From positions 1 through 30,557 of the forward strand of contig JBJHBG010000059.1 in assembly GCA_050485385.1 (NCBI GenBank): a stretch of 30,557 bases of DNA, written 5' to 3'. The notes under the pieces are model-generated. The model was not told where the DNA came from, ran no database searches, and worked only from the letters and a program-made list of their open reading frames with translations. This DNA is from RECO01 sp050485385. Its GTDB lineage: Bacteria; Pseudomonadota; Alphaproteobacteria; Geminicoccales; Geminicoccaceae. This document shows positions 15,540-23,764 of the stretch, one piece after another. The first letter of the stretch is position 1; each line of letters begins with the position of its first letter. The position numbers and the translations under genes are program-made.

Positions 15540-16708
15540 CAGCCGGCGAGCGTGCGCAGGAAGCGCTCGATCTCGTCCTCGTCGTTGTAGGCGTGGACCG
15601 ATACCCGCACGGCCGGGCCGTAGGCGCTGCGGCGCGGATCGAGATGGGCGGCGCTGGAGGAGGTGGAAACGTTGATGCCGGCCGCCCGCAGCCGGCGCCG
15701 CACGGCGCCGGCCTCCTCGTCGGCCTTGGTGAAGGTGACGATGCCGGCGGCCGCCGCCTCGGGCTCGCGCACGACGATCCCCGGCATCGCGGCGAGGCGG
15801 GTCCGCAGGTCCGCGGCGAGGCTTTGGATGCGCCCGGCGATGGCCTCGATGCCGAGGTCGAGGGCATAGTCGACCGCCGCCTTCAACCCGAGCTTGCCCG
15901 CGACGTAGAATTCCCAGTTCTCGAACCGCTTGGCGTCCGGGCGCAGCGTGTAGCGGTCGGCGGCCTCCCAATGGGCGGCATGCAGGTCGACGAAGGGCGG
16001 CTCCAGCCGGTCGAGTGCCGAGCGGCGCACGTAGAGAAAGCCCGTGCCGCGCGGACCGCGCAGATATTTGCGGCCGGTCGCCGACAGCATGTCGCAGCCG
16101 AGCGCCTCGACGTCGAGCGGCATCTGGCCGGCCGACTGGCAGGCATCCAAGAGGTAGAGGATGCCGTGGCGGCGGGCGACGGCGCCGATCTGGGCGGCCG
16201 GGTTCACCAGCCCGCTGTAGGTGGGCACGTGGGTGACCGCGATCAGCCGCACGCGGTCGTCGAGCATCGCCTCCAGGGCGGCGACGTCCAAGGCCCCCGT
16301 GGCGTCGCTCGGCACGACGTCGACGACCACGCCCCGGCGGTTCGCCATCTGCAAGAAGGCGAGCACGTTGGAGCTGTACTCCGCCTCGGCCGTGAGGATG
16401 CGGTCGCCCGGCTGGAACGGCACCGCGTAGAAGGCCATGTCCCAGGCACGGGTCGCGTTCTCGACGAAGGCGATCTCGTCCGGCGCGGCGTTCAGCAACC
16501 GGGCCACGCTGGCATAGAAGCCGTCCAGTTCGGCGTCCGCCTCGGCCTTGGCCTCGTAGCCGCCGGTCAGCCGCTCGCGCTCCAGATGCCGGACCACGCG
16601 CTCGTGCACCGCATCGGGCACGAGCGAAGCGCCGGCGGCGTTGAAGTGGACGATTTCGGCGCAGCCGGCGGTCTCCCGGCGCAGCCGCGCGACGTCGAGC
16701 CCGCTCAC
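15539..16708 (-). CDS. class V aminotransferase-fold PLP enzyme
   Basis: A 389-aa PLP-dependent enzyme of the class V aminotransferase/cysteine desulfurase fold. Seen in order: FNAAGASLVPDAV (N-terminal substrate loop), FVENATRAWDMAFYAV, ILTAEAEYSSNVLAFLQ and AVTHVPTYSGLVNP. LYLLDACQSAGQMPLDV carries the PLP-ring Asp. CDMLSATGRKYLRGPRGTGFLY has the Schiff-base Lys. It lacks an obvious desulfurase Cys loop. The pattern resembles isopenicillin-N-epimerase/EgtE-like members more than SufS, but the reaction is not settled. The start is GTG 16708, which overlaps the upstream HAD gene's TGA in a GTGA. Its own stop overlaps the EamA start. All three genes are therefore tightly coupled. Confidence 0.85.
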   Translation of the reverse strand: MSGLDVARLRRETAGCAEIVHFNAAGASLVPDAVHERVVRHLERERLTGGYEAKAEADAELDGFYASVARLLNAAPDEIAFVENATRAWDMAFYAVPFQPGDRILTAEAEYSSNVLAFLQMANRRGVVVDVVPSDATGALDVAALEAMLDDRVRLIAVTHVPTYSGLVNPAAQIGAVARRHGILYLLDACQSAGQMPLDVEALGCDMLSATGRKYLRGPRGTGFLYVRRSALDRLEPPFVDLHAAHWEAADRYTLRPDAKRFENWEFYVAGKLGLKAAVDYALDLGIEAIAGRIQSLAADLRTRLAAMPGIVVREPEAAAAGIVTFTKADEEAGAVRRRLRAAGINVSTSSSAAHLDPRRSAYGPAVRVSVHAYNDEDEIERFLRTLAG

Positions 16709-17412
16709 GCCGCGACCCGAATGCGGTCCAGCACGTCGAGGAGCTGATCCAGACGCTCGATCCGCCAAGCCCCCTCGGGCACCCTGTCGTCGTCGACCTG
16801 CTCGTGCGCCCAGGTGACCTGATAGGGCACGTGGACCGCCATGCCGCCCACGGCGAGCACCGGCATCACGTCGGAGCGCATCGAATTGCCGACCATCAAG
16901 AAGCCCTTGGCCGAAAGGCCGTGCTTGGCGAGGCAGCGGCGATAGGTCGGCGCGTCCTTGACCGAGACGATCTCGATGTGGGCGAAGCGGTCGGCGAGGC
17001 CCGAGCGCGCGATCTTGCTCTCCTGGTCGAACAGATCGCCCTTGGTAATCAGCAGCAGCCGGTAGCGGCCGGCGAGGGCGTCGAGCGTCGCCTCGACGCC
17101 GTCCAGCAGCTCGACCGGGTGGACCAGCATCTCCTTGCCCCAGTCGATCAGCTCGCCGATGTCCTCGCCCGGGATCGCCCCCTCGGTCAGTTCGATCGCG
17201 GTCTCGATCATCGACAGGGTGAAGCCCTTCACCCCGTAGCCGAACATCTGGAGGTTGCGCATCTCCGTGGCGTGCAGCCGGCCGTCCACGTCCGCCTCCG
17301 GCACGTGCCGCGAGATCAACTCGCGAAAGCGCTCGTGCGTATACTGGTAGAGCGTCTCGTGGTGCCACAGCGTGTCGTCGCCGTCGAAGGCGACCGTGTG
17401 GATCTCCTGCAT
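16705..17412 (-). CDS. HAD-family hydrolase
   Basis: A 235-aa haloacid dehalogenase-superfamily phosphatase. Motif I is FDGDDTLWHHE, with nucleophile Asp and acid/base Asp two residues on. Motif II is LLLITKGD (Thr). Motif III is the Lys in VSVKDAPTYRR. Motif IV is GFLMVGNSMRSDVMPVLAVGG. A helical cap of about 80 residues lies between motifs I and II (type C1). Probably cytoplasmic, acting on a small phosphomonoester. It is the first gene of a coupled set with the class V aminotransferase and an exporter. The ribosome site is weak (GGTGG). Confidence 0.85.
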   Translation of the reverse strand: MQEIHTVAFDGDDTLWHHETLYQYTHERFRELISRHVPEADVDGRLHATEMRNLQMFGYGVKGFTLSMIETAIELTEGAIPGEDIGELIDWGKEMLVHPVELLDGVEATLDALAGRYRLLLITKGDLFDQESKIARSGLADRFAHIEIVSVKDAPTYRRCLAKHGLSAKGFLMVGNSMRSDVMPVLAVGGMAVHVPYQVTWAHEQVDDDRVPEGAWRIERLDQLLDVLDRIRVAA

Positions 17413-17538
17413 CGTCTGCCACCCGCTTGTCGACGGCGCCCGCTCCCGTCGGCCGCCAGACGGGCCTCATAGCACGCCCGCGCGGTCGAGGCAGCCGGTT
17501 GCTGGGTGCGGGCGCGCGGCGGCCGCTCGCGCCGCGAC

Positions 17539-18618
17539 CTAAGCGGCGTAACGGGCGACCGCAGCCTCGTCGAAGCTCATGCCGAGCCCGGGGCCCAGGG
17601 CCGTGATCGTGCCGTCGACGGGTCGGATCGGCGCCGCCAGGACGGCGCCGGCGAGGTCGAGGTACTCCAGCAGATGCGCCGTCGGGCTGACCGCGAGGAC
17701 GTGGGCGCTCGTTTCCGGGAAGATGTGACTGGACAGCGGCAGGCTCGCCGCGTCGGCCAGCGCCATCGCCTGGAGCCAGCCGGTGACGCCGCCGATCTTC
17801 ATCAGGTCGGGCATGGCGAGGTCCGACGCCCCGGCCGCGATGGCGCGCGCCATGTCGGTCGGAAACCACCAGTTCTCGCCGGTCTGCACCGGCACGGGCG
17901 AGGCCTCGCGGACCCGCGCATGGCCCACCAGATCCTCGGCCGCGACCGGCTCCTCCACCCACGTCAGATCGGCAAAGGCCATCGCCTCGATCCGGCGCAG
18001 CGCTGCGGGCGCGGTCTGCGACTGGTTGAAGTCGACCATCAGGGCGACGTCGGGGCCGATCACGTCGCGCACGGCACCCACCATCGCCGCGTCGGCGGCG
18101 GGGCTGCCCTCGCCCACCTTGATCTTGATGGCGCGGAAGCCGGCTTCGATCGACCGCTCCAGCACCCGGCGGTCGGCGACCGGGTCGACCATGCCATAGC
18201 TGTCATAGGCCAAGAGCGGCCGCGCCGTGCCGCCCAGCAGCTCCACGACCGGCCGCTCCAACGTCCGGCCGAGGGCGTCCCAAAGCGCCATGTCGAGCCC
18301 CGAGACGGCCATGCCGACCAACCCCTGGCGACCGAGCAGGCGAACGCTCCGGCAAAGCTCGGCCTGCCGGTCAGCGGGGGCAATGGGCTTGCCCACGAGC
18401 GCGGGTGCCAAGTCCTGGAGCACGGCGACGAGGCCCCGCAGCACGCGCGGCGTGTAGGCGAAGAGATACACCCGGCCGACGATGCCCTGGTCCGTCTCGA
18501 GGTCGATCAGCACCAGGGGCGCCTCGGGGATCGTGCCGGAGGCGGTACGGACCGGTCGCGGCAACGGGGCGATGACGGGTCGGATGCGCAGAGCGCGGAC
18601 GGTCGGCAGCGGCGTCAT
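17539..18618 (-). CDS. mandelate racemase-like enolase-superfamily enzyme
   Basis: A 359-aa member of the mandelate racemase subgroup. The full catalytic set is visible: AIKIKVG (the KxK pair), metal ligands in MVDFNQS, WVEEP and QTGENWW, the Asp of AMPDLMKIGGVTGW, the His of LSSHIFPE and the Glu of LLEYLDLAG. Long stretches match what I remember of Pseudomonas mandelate racemase (PLVLIDLET..GIVGRVYLFAYTP; KIGGVTGW; SPTAH.LE.LDLAG). A racemase of a 2-hydroxy acid is therefore likely. No benzoylformate decarboxylase or mandelate dehydrogenase is nearby, so the substrate is probably not mandelate. The start at 18618 has GGGAGGG 7 nt upstream. It is the last gene of the minus-strand set after the IclR, lyase and CoA-transferase genes. 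Confidence 0.85.
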   Translation of the reverse strand: MTPLPTVRALRIRPVIAPLPRPVRTASGTIPEAPLVLIDLETDQGIVGRVYLFAYTPRVLRGLVAVLQDLAPALVGKPIAPADRQAELCRSVRLLGRQGLVGMAVSGLDMALWDALGRTLERPVVELLGGTARPLLAYDSYGMVDPVADRRVLERSIEAGFRAIKIKVGEGSPAADAAMVGAVRDVIGPDVALMVDFNQSQTAPAALRRIEAMAFADLTWVEEPVAAEDLVGHARVREASPVPVQTGENWWFPTDMARAIAAGASDLAMPDLMKIGGVTGWLQAMALADAASLPLSSHIFPETSAHVLAVSPTAHLLEYLDLAGAVLAAPIRPVDGTITALGPGLGMSFDEAAVARYAA

Positions 18619-18689
18619 GCGGCATCCCTCCCTTTGGTCGATGAAGGGTCGGCCGGTCGGCTGGCGCCGTCAAGCCGGCCGCTCGACCC

Positions 18690-19451
18690 TCACCAGTCGG
18701 CGAAGGCGCGCCCCTCGCGGAAGGCCTCGTACGCGCGCTCCAGTCCCGCCGGATCGCCGCCCAGCCGGCGGGTGAGCCTGACGACCGATCCGAACAGCAG
18801 GTCCCCCAGCTCGACGGCCCGCGCCGCGTCGAAGTCGCTGGCGAGCCCGGAGACCGTCATCGCCCCGACGATGCCGCCGTCGGGACCGAACAGCGGACAG
18901 GCAACGGCCGAGGCGCCGGACGCGCGCTCGCCCTTCGACCAGGTGACCATGCGGCGGCGGAGGTCGTCGAAACGGGGGGCGGCGGGCTCGGTGAAGGCGA
19001 GCAGGATGCGGCCGGCAGCGCCCCGGTCGAGCGGCAGCGCCTCGCCGACGCGGACGTGCTCGCGCACCGGCCGCGGCGAGTCGACGCGGTAAAGGCAGAT
19101 GCGCACGTCGCCCTGGCGCACGAACAGGGACACGCTTTCGCCGGTGCGCTCGGCGAGGTCGCGCAGTTCCCGTCCGAGCACGTCGCCGAGCCGGAAGGTC
19201 TCCTGATAGACCTGCCCGAGTTGCAGCACCGTCGGCCCGAGCTGGTAGAGGCCGCTGTCGAGCCGCTGCACGTAGCCGGCCCGCGACAGCGACGCGATCA
19301 GCCGCAGGATGGTGCTGCGGTAGAGCCCGGTTTCCTTGGCCAGCTCGGCGAGCGAGGTGGCCTTGCGGGTGCGGCCGAGGGCGGCGAGGATGGCGAGTGC
19401 CCGGTCGACCGCCGCGACGCCGCCATTCCCCTCCATCGCCTCGGCCGCCAC
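18690..19451 (-). CDS. IclR-family transcriptional regulator
   Basis: A 253-aa regulator. Residues about 10-70 are the winged HTH (AVDRALAILAALGRTRKATSLAELAKETGLYRSTILRLIASLSRAGYVQR). Residues about 85-245 are the IclR effector domain (ESVSLFVRQGDVRICLYRVDS, VGEALPLDRGAAGRILLAF, GASAVACPLFGPDGGIVGAMTVSG). The start is either GTG 19451 or ATG 19436; neither has a well-placed ribosome site. It lies 9 nt after the lyase gene on the same strand, inside the catabolic set. It is the only dedicated regulator in the 17.5-30 kb region. It is the natural candidate for binding the two shared palindromes at 21656 and 27109, since IclR proteins bind inverted repeats of this size. Confidence 0.88.
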   Translation of the reverse strand: MAAEAMEGNGGVAAVDRALAILAALGRTRKATSLAELAKETGLYRSTILRLIASLSRAGYVQRLDSGLYQLGPTVLQLGQVYQETFRLGDVLGRELRDLAERTGESVSLFVRQGDVRICLYRVDSPRPVREHVRVGEALPLDRGAAGRILLAFTEPAAPRFDDLRRRMVTWSKGERASGASAVACPLFGPDGGIVGAMTVSGLASDFDAARAVELGDLLFGSVVRLTRRLGGDPAGLERAYEAFREGRAFADW

Positions 19452-19460
19452 CGCCGGACG

Positions 19461-20423
19461 TCAGACGAGTTGGGCCTGATCGACGATCTCCGGCCGGTGC
19501 AGATCGCAGGTCCGGCCGGCCGCCATCACCGAGCTGTAGAGCTTGTTGCCCATCACCTCCTCCATGCGGCGGCCGACGTCGAGCAGGGCCGCGAGGTCGA
19601 TGCCGGTGTCGATGCCCATCTCGTGCAACATATGCACGAGGTCGATGGTGTCGATGTTGCCGGTGGCACCCGGCGCGTACGGGCAGCCGCCGATGCCGGC
19701 GACGCAGCCGTCGAAGTGCCGGGCGCCGGCGCGCAGGCCGGCCAGCACGTTGGCAAGGCCCATGCCGCGGGTGTTGTGGAAGTGCAGCGTGAGGGTGACG
19801 CCCGGATACTTGTCGAGCAGGTGCGCCACCAGATGCTCGACCTGGCCCGGATTGGCCATGCCGGTGGAATCGCCCAGCCGCACGTGGCGGATGCCGGCAT
19901 CGACGTAGTTGTCGATCAGCCACTCGACGCTGGAGACGGGGACCTCCCCCTCCATCGGGCAGCCGAAGGCGGTCGCCACGCCGCCGGTGAAGGCGAGGCC
20001 GTTGGCATCGGCGAGTTGGAACGCGTCGCGCGCCTGCGCCATCGACTGCTCGCGGGTCATGTTGACGTTCTTGTTGTTGTGGGTCTCGCTCGCCGACATG
20101 GTGATGCCGACGCCGTCCACGCCCGCCTGGATGGCCCGCTCCACACCGCGCCGGTTGGGCACCAGCCCCACCAGCTTGACGCCCGGCCGGCGCTCGATCC
20201 CGGCGCAGACCTCCTCCGCGTCCTTCAATTGCGGGATCCACTTCGGGTGCATGAACGAGGTGACCTCGATCTCCTTCACCCCGGCGGCGATCATGGCGTT
20301 GATCAGCTCGATCTTGACGTCGGTCGGGATCCACTTCGCCACGTTCTGGAAGCCGTCGCGCGGCGACACCTCCTTGATGTGGACCGTCTGCGAAAGATCG
20401 CCCCACGGAAACGCACTGGCCAT
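19461..20423 (-). CDS. hydroxymethylglutaryl-CoA lyase-family lyase
   Basis: A 320-aa DRE-TIM metallolyase. It shows HIKEVSPRDGFQN (catalytic Arg and metal-binding Asp), EVTSFMHPKWIPQ, LRLHFHNTRG-type metal His pair (seen as LTLHFHNTRGMG) and GIGGCPYAPGATGNI with the catalytic Cys. All residues known to matter in HMG-CoA lyase are present. The reaction would be retro-Claisen cleavage of a 3-hydroxy-3-methylacyl-CoA: HMG-CoA, citramalyl-CoA or a longer analogue. Pairing with a CaiB CoA-transferase, by a shared base (TGATG), suggests that the substrate is an acid first activated with CoA. The ribosome site AAGGAG lies 7 nt upstream, inside the transferase gene. Leucine degradation is less likely because no methylcrotonyl-CoA carboxylase is present. 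Confidence 0.85.
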   Translation of the reverse strand: MASAFPWGDLSQTVHIKEVSPRDGFQNVAKWIPTDVKIELINAMIAAGVKEIEVTSFMHPKWIPQLKDAEEVCAGIERRPGVKLVGLVPNRRGVERAIQAGVDGVGITMSASETHNNKNVNMTREQSMAQARDAFQLADANGLAFTGGVATAFGCPMEGEVPVSSVEWLIDNYVDAGIRHVRLGDSTGMANPGQVEHLVAHLLDKYPGVTLTLHFHNTRGMGLANVLAGLRAGARHFDGCVAGIGGCPYAPGATGNIDTIDLVHMLHEMGIDTGIDLAALLDVGRRMEEVMGNKLYSSVMAAGRTCDLHRPEIVDQAQLV

Positions 20424-21634
20424 CAGATCACTCCTTGGTTGCGCAGCTCCTGGAGCCGCTGGTCGTCGTAGCCGAGCAGGTCCGCCAGGACCGTCTCGGT
20501 ATGCTCGCCCAGATCGGGACCGAGCCGGTCGATCCGGCCCGGCGTGCGCGAGAGCTTCGGCACGACGTTGTTGACGCTCAGGCTGCCGAAGCGCGGATGC
20601 GGTGCCGCCACGATGGCCTCGCGGGCCTGATATTGCGGGTCCTCGACCATGTCGTCGATGGCCATGCAGAGGCTGGTCGGCACGTTGTGCGCGTTGAGCA
20701 CGTCGACCGCGTCCTTGCCGTCCCTGGTCGAAAGCCAGCCTTCGATCAGGTCGGAGAGGACGAATTCCTGCTCCTTGCGCTTCTTCTGGGTGGCGAAGTC
20801 GGGATGCTCGGCGAGTTCCGGCTTGCCGACGGCCTGGGCGAAACGCTTGAAGACGGCGTTGGTCGAGCAGGTGATGGCGACCCACTTGCCGTCCCTGGCC
20901 TGCCAGGTGCCGGTCGGCCCGCTATGCGCGCTGAAGGGCTCCGCACGCTCGCGCACGCGGCCCAGCTTCTCGTATTCGGGTGCCAGGAACTCGAGCTGGC
21001 GGAACACGCTCTCGAACAGGCTCACGTCGACGGCCTGGCCAGCACCCCGCTTCGCGTCGCGCTCGTAGAGCGCCATCATCACGCCGATGGTGCCGAACAG
21101 GCCGGCGGCGTAGTCGCCCAAGGGATAAGGGGCGGTGACCGGCGGCCGGTCGGGAAAGCCGGTGAGCCCCGTGAGCCCGGCGAAGGCCTGACAGGTGCGG
21201 CCGAACCCGGCGATCTCGCGCATCGGGCCGGTCTGGCCGTAGCCCGAGACGTTCAAGACGATCAGCTCCGGCTTCTCCGCCATCAACGCCTCGAGGTCGA
21301 TGCCCCAGCGCGCGAACACGCCGGGGCGGAAGCCCTGGAGGAGGACGTCGGCGGAGCGCACCAGATCGGCGAAGATGCGCGCACCCTCCGGCGTGCCGAG
21401 GGCGAGCGTCACGGACTTCTTGTTGCGGCCGGTGGAGGCGAACCACAACGGATCGCCCTCCTTGGTGGTCACCATGTTGCGCAAGGGATCGCCCTCGCCC
21501 GGGTTCTCGATCTTGATGACCTCGGCACCGAACTCCGCCAGCACGCTGCCGCAGAACGGCCCGGCCACGATCATCGACGCCTCGATCACCCGCACTCCGT
21601 CCAACGGTCGCCGCCCATGCTCGACCTCGCTCAT
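20423..21634 (-). CDS. CaiB/BaiF family (class III) CoA-transferase, copy 1
   Basis: A 403-aa class III CoA-transferase. Signatures are LDGVRVIEASMIVAGPFCGSVLAEFGAEVIKIENPGEGD, GRNKKSVTLALGTPEGARIF, VLLQGFRPGVFARWGID and LNVSGYGQTGPM. The catalytic Asp lies in YPLGDYAAGLFG. It would transfer CoA between carboxylic acids, typically from succinyl-CoA. The start at 21634 is preceded by GGGGAGGG. The stop overlaps the start of the HMG-CoA-lyase-family gene, so the transferase and lyase are probably made in equal amounts and act in sequence. The shared palindrome lies 21 bp upstream of the start codon. Its specificity cannot be read from the sequence. Confidence 0.88.
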   Translation of the reverse strand: MSEVEHGRRPLDGVRVIEASMIVAGPFCGSVLAEFGAEVIKIENPGEGDPLRNMVTTKEGDPLWFASTGRNKKSVTLALGTPEGARIFADLVRSADVLLQGFRPGVFARWGIDLEALMAEKPELIVLNVSGYGQTGPMREIAGFGRTCQAFAGLTGLTGFPDRPPVTAPYPLGDYAAGLFGTIGVMMALYERDAKRGAGQAVDVSLFESVFRQLEFLAPEYEKLGRVRERAEPFSAHSGPTGTWQARDGKWVAITCSTNAVFKRFAQAVGKPELAEHPDFATQKKRKEQEFVLSDLIEGWLSTRDGKDAVDVLNAHNVPTSLCMAIDDMVEDPQYQAREAIVAAPHPRFGSLSVNNVVPKLSRTPGRIDRLGPDLGEHTETVLADLLGYDDQRLQELRNQGVI

Positions 21635-21654
21635 CCGGCCCTCCCCTCAAAGTT

Positions 21655-21688
21655 ATTCTGTCTAACAGAACGCTGTTCTATTTTATCG
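21655..21688. promoter_or_regulatory. shared operator, site 1 (TTCTG-N5-CAGAA)
   Basis: The palindrome TTCTG (21656-21660), N5, CAGAA (21666-21670) is followed by CGCTGTTCTATTTTATCG. A second overlapping inverted repeat, AGAAC-GCT-GTTCT, spans 21667-21679. It lies in the 246-bp gap upstream of CaiB copy 1 (start 21634). Site 2 at 27108-27139 repeats almost the whole stretch. The rest of this gap (21689-21880) shows no gene. Confidence 0.75.
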
Positions 21689-21880
21689 AATGGTCGCACA
21701 ACCACTCCACATCGTCAAGGTCGGCACGGCCCATTCGTGAATGACATCCAGTCGACGCTACCGAATTGCCGAACGCTCATCTTGAGCTCGTCTGGCAGAG
21801 GCCAGCGCCATACGGCGGGCGTCTTGCGCGCGACCGGCTCGGTCAGCGCAGGGCGCAGGGGCTTTTGGCCCCTGGAACCC

Positions 21881-23185
21881 TCAAAACCCGAGTTGAGTAG
21901 GCAGCCAGAGGGCGATCTCCGGGAAGATCGCGAGCAGGACGATGACGACGACGAACGGGATGTACCAGGGCACCAACGCCCAAGCCAATTTCTCGTAGGG
22001 CACCTCGCCGACCCGGCTGAGGATGATCAAGACGTTGCCGACGGGCGGCGTCATCGAGCCCATGACGAGGTTGAGGATCATGATCAGGCCGAACACCGTG
22101 CGGTCCATGCCCGTCGCGTCGATCACCGGCAGCATGATCGGCACCAGGATCAGCAAGGACGGGGTGGTCGCCATGAACATCCCCGCCAGGATCAAGAGGA
22201 AGTTCACGAAGATCAGGATCATCCACTTGTTCTGCGTCACCAGCAGGATCTGATCGAGCACGTAGGCCGGGATCTGGTAGCGGGTGAGCACCCAGCCGTA
22301 GAGCCCGACCATGGCGATGATCATGAGGACGATGCCGGCGTCGATGACGGTCTGCTCGGCGTCGTTGACGACGTTGCGCAGCGTCTGGCCGAGATCGCGG
22401 CGGCCGTAGACCAGGACCAGCACGAGCGCGTAGGTGGCGCCGACCGCGGCCGCCTCGGTGGCGGTGAAGAGGCCCGAATACATGCCGACCAAGAGCAGGA
22501 TCGGCGTCAGCATCGGCCAGAAGGCGCGCCGGCCGCTGGTGACGATCTCCGGCAGCTTGGCGCGCTCGGTCGTCGGGTAGCCGTCGCGGATGGCGTAGTA
22601 GGTGCACATCGCCATCATGATGCCGGCCAACAGCAGGCCCGGCACGATGGCGGCGATGAAGATCTTCAAGACCGATTGCTGCGCCAGGATGGCGAAGACG
22701 ATGGCGGGGATGCTCGGCGGCAGGATCGGGCCGAGGGTGGCCGAGGCGGCGGTGACGGTGGCGGCGTAGAGCCGGCTGTAGCCGGCATCGGCCATCGCCT
22801 TGACCAGGATGCGGCCGAGGCCGGCGGCATCGGCGCTGGCCGAGCCCGACATGCCGGAGAAGATCACGCTGGCCAGCACGTTGACGTGGCCGAGGCCGCC
22901 GCGGACGTGGCCCACCAGCGCCACCGCGAAGCGGAAGATGCGGTCGGTGACGCCCCCTGAGTTCATCAGGTGGCCGATCAAGAGGAACAGCGGGATCGCC
23001 GCCCAGGTGAAGGTATTGAGCCCGTGGACGAGGCGTTGAGCGGCGATGCTGGTCGGGATGGCGTCGATGCCGCGATCGATCACCACGGCGATGATGGAAG
23101 CACCGGCGAGCGAGAACGGGATCGAGACGCCGAGCAGGATGAGCAGGACGAGGGCGACGAGGAGGACGAGGGCGACGACGGCCAT
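21881..23185 (-). CDS. dctM: TRAP transporter large permease subunit (system 1)
   Basis: A 434-aa DctM-type permease with about 12 membrane segments. Typical motifs are PLFLLIGHLMNSGGVTDRIFRFA, VGHVRGGLGHVNVLASVIFSGMSGSASADAAGLGRI, LGPILPPSIPAIVFAI, SGLFTATEAAAVGATYAL and LVMGSMTPPVGNVLII. It uses an ion gradient to move the acid delivered by the binding protein. It starts 1 nt after the small permease stop. It is the last gene of the minus-strand run that begins at CaiB copy 2. A 246-bp gap with shared operator site 1 separates it from CaiB copy 1. Confidence 0.93.
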   Translation of the reverse strand: MAVVALVLLVALVLLILLGVSIPFSLAGASIIAVVIDRGIDAIPTSIAAQRLVHGLNTFTWAAIPLFLLIGHLMNSGGVTDRIFRFAVALVGHVRGGLGHVNVLASVIFSGMSGSASADAAGLGRILVKAMADAGYSRLYAATVTAASATLGPILPPSIPAIVFAILAQQSVLKIFIAAIVPGLLLAGIMMAMCTYYAIRDGYPTTERAKLPEIVTSGRRAFWPMLTPILLLVGMYSGLFTATEAAAVGATYALVLVLVYGRRDLGQTLRNVVNDAEQTVIDAGIVLMIIAMVGLYGWVLTRYQIPAYVLDQILLVTQNKWMILIFVNFLLILAGMFMATTPSLLILVPIMLPVIDATGMDRTVFGLIMILNLVMGSMTPPVGNVLIILSRVGEVPYEKLAWALVPWYIPFVVVIVLLAIFPEIALWLPTQLGF

Positions 23186-23186
23186 G

Positions 23187-23690
23187 TCAGTTGCTTCCGC
23201 TCACTGGCCGGCGCTTCGGCAGGAACAGGTCGACGGTCCAGGCGAGCACATGGACGATGGACAGACCCACGCCGACGATCAGGGCGAGATAGAACCAGCC
23301 GAACGACAGCCAGTGCACCACGCCGCGACTCGTGCCCCAGGCCGCCGGCGAGCGGTCGATGGCGCCGATGAGAATGACCACGAGCACGAAGAGAACGATC
23401 AGGTTGACCACGAGTTGCAGCGGGATGCGTGCTGCCTCGGGCAGTCGGTCGAGCAGGATGCGAACCTGGATGTGGCCCTTCTCGCGTTCGCGGAACGCCA
23501 TCGCCGAGCCGAGGAAGGCGACCCAGAGCAACAGAAGCTGGGCGACCTCGAAGCTCCACACCACGGCGATGCCGAAGAACGTGCGGAGGACCACGTTCAG
23601 CATCACCACCGCCACCAGCGCGAACAGGCAGGTGATGGCGATCACCTTGGAGAGAAAGGCGACCAAGCGGACGGGGGCGGTATCGCCCAT
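23187..23690 (-). CDS. dctQ: TRAP transporter small permease subunit (system 1)
   Basis: A 167-aa DctQ-type membrane protein with four hydrophobic helices: VIAITCLFALVAVVMLNVVLRTFFG, VVWSFEVAQLLLLWVAFLGSAMAFRE, IPLQLVVNLIVLFVLVVILIGAI and WFYLALIVGVGLSIVHVLAW. The family motif W(S/T)xExxx...(R)..xGHI is seen as WSFEVAQ...REREKGHIQV. The start at 23690 has GGAGG 7-8 nt upstream. A long GC hairpin lies between this gene and the binding-protein gene. Confidence 0.9.
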   Translation of the reverse strand: MGDTAPVRLVAFLSKVIAITCLFALVAVVMLNVVLRTFFGIAVVWSFEVAQLLLLWVAFLGSAMAFREREKGHIQVRILLDRLPEAARIPLQLVVNLIVLFVLVVILIGAIDRSPAAWGTSRGVVHWLSFGWFYLALIVGVGLSIVHVLAWTVDLFLPKRRPVSGSN

Positions 23691-23715
23691 GGGGGCATCC
23701 TCCGAGCGGCAGTAA

Positions 23716-23755
23716 CCCCCGCCCGAGGCCGCGCTCGCGCGGCGCCGGGCGGGGG
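23716..23755 (-). promoter_or_regulatory. large intercistronic hairpin between dctP and dctQ
   Basis: CCCCCGCCCG (23716-23725) pairs perfectly with CGGGCGGGGG (23746-23755). Inside, GCCGCG (23728-23733) pairs with CGCGGC (23738-23743) around a CTCG loop, leaving only a 2x2 internal mismatch. It begins about 9 nt after the dctP stop and ends before the dctQ ribosome site. No U-tract follows. Such a hairpin would stabilise the dctP message or cause partial termination, giving more binding protein than permease. Confidence 0.7.
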
Positions 23756-23764
23756 CGAGCGGCC

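Noticed and set aside
17539..18618. A mandelate degradation pathway
   Set aside because: The racemase matches well, but no mandelate dehydrogenase, benzoylformate decarboxylase or benzaldehyde dehydrogenase is in the window, and the neighbours point to CoA-activated aliphatic acids.
19461..20423. Leucine catabolism (HMG-CoA lyase)
   Set aside because: No isovaleryl-CoA dehydrogenase, methylcrotonyl-CoA carboxylase or methylglutaconyl-CoA hydratase is nearby. A CaiB transferase partner argues for an acid activated by CoA transfer.
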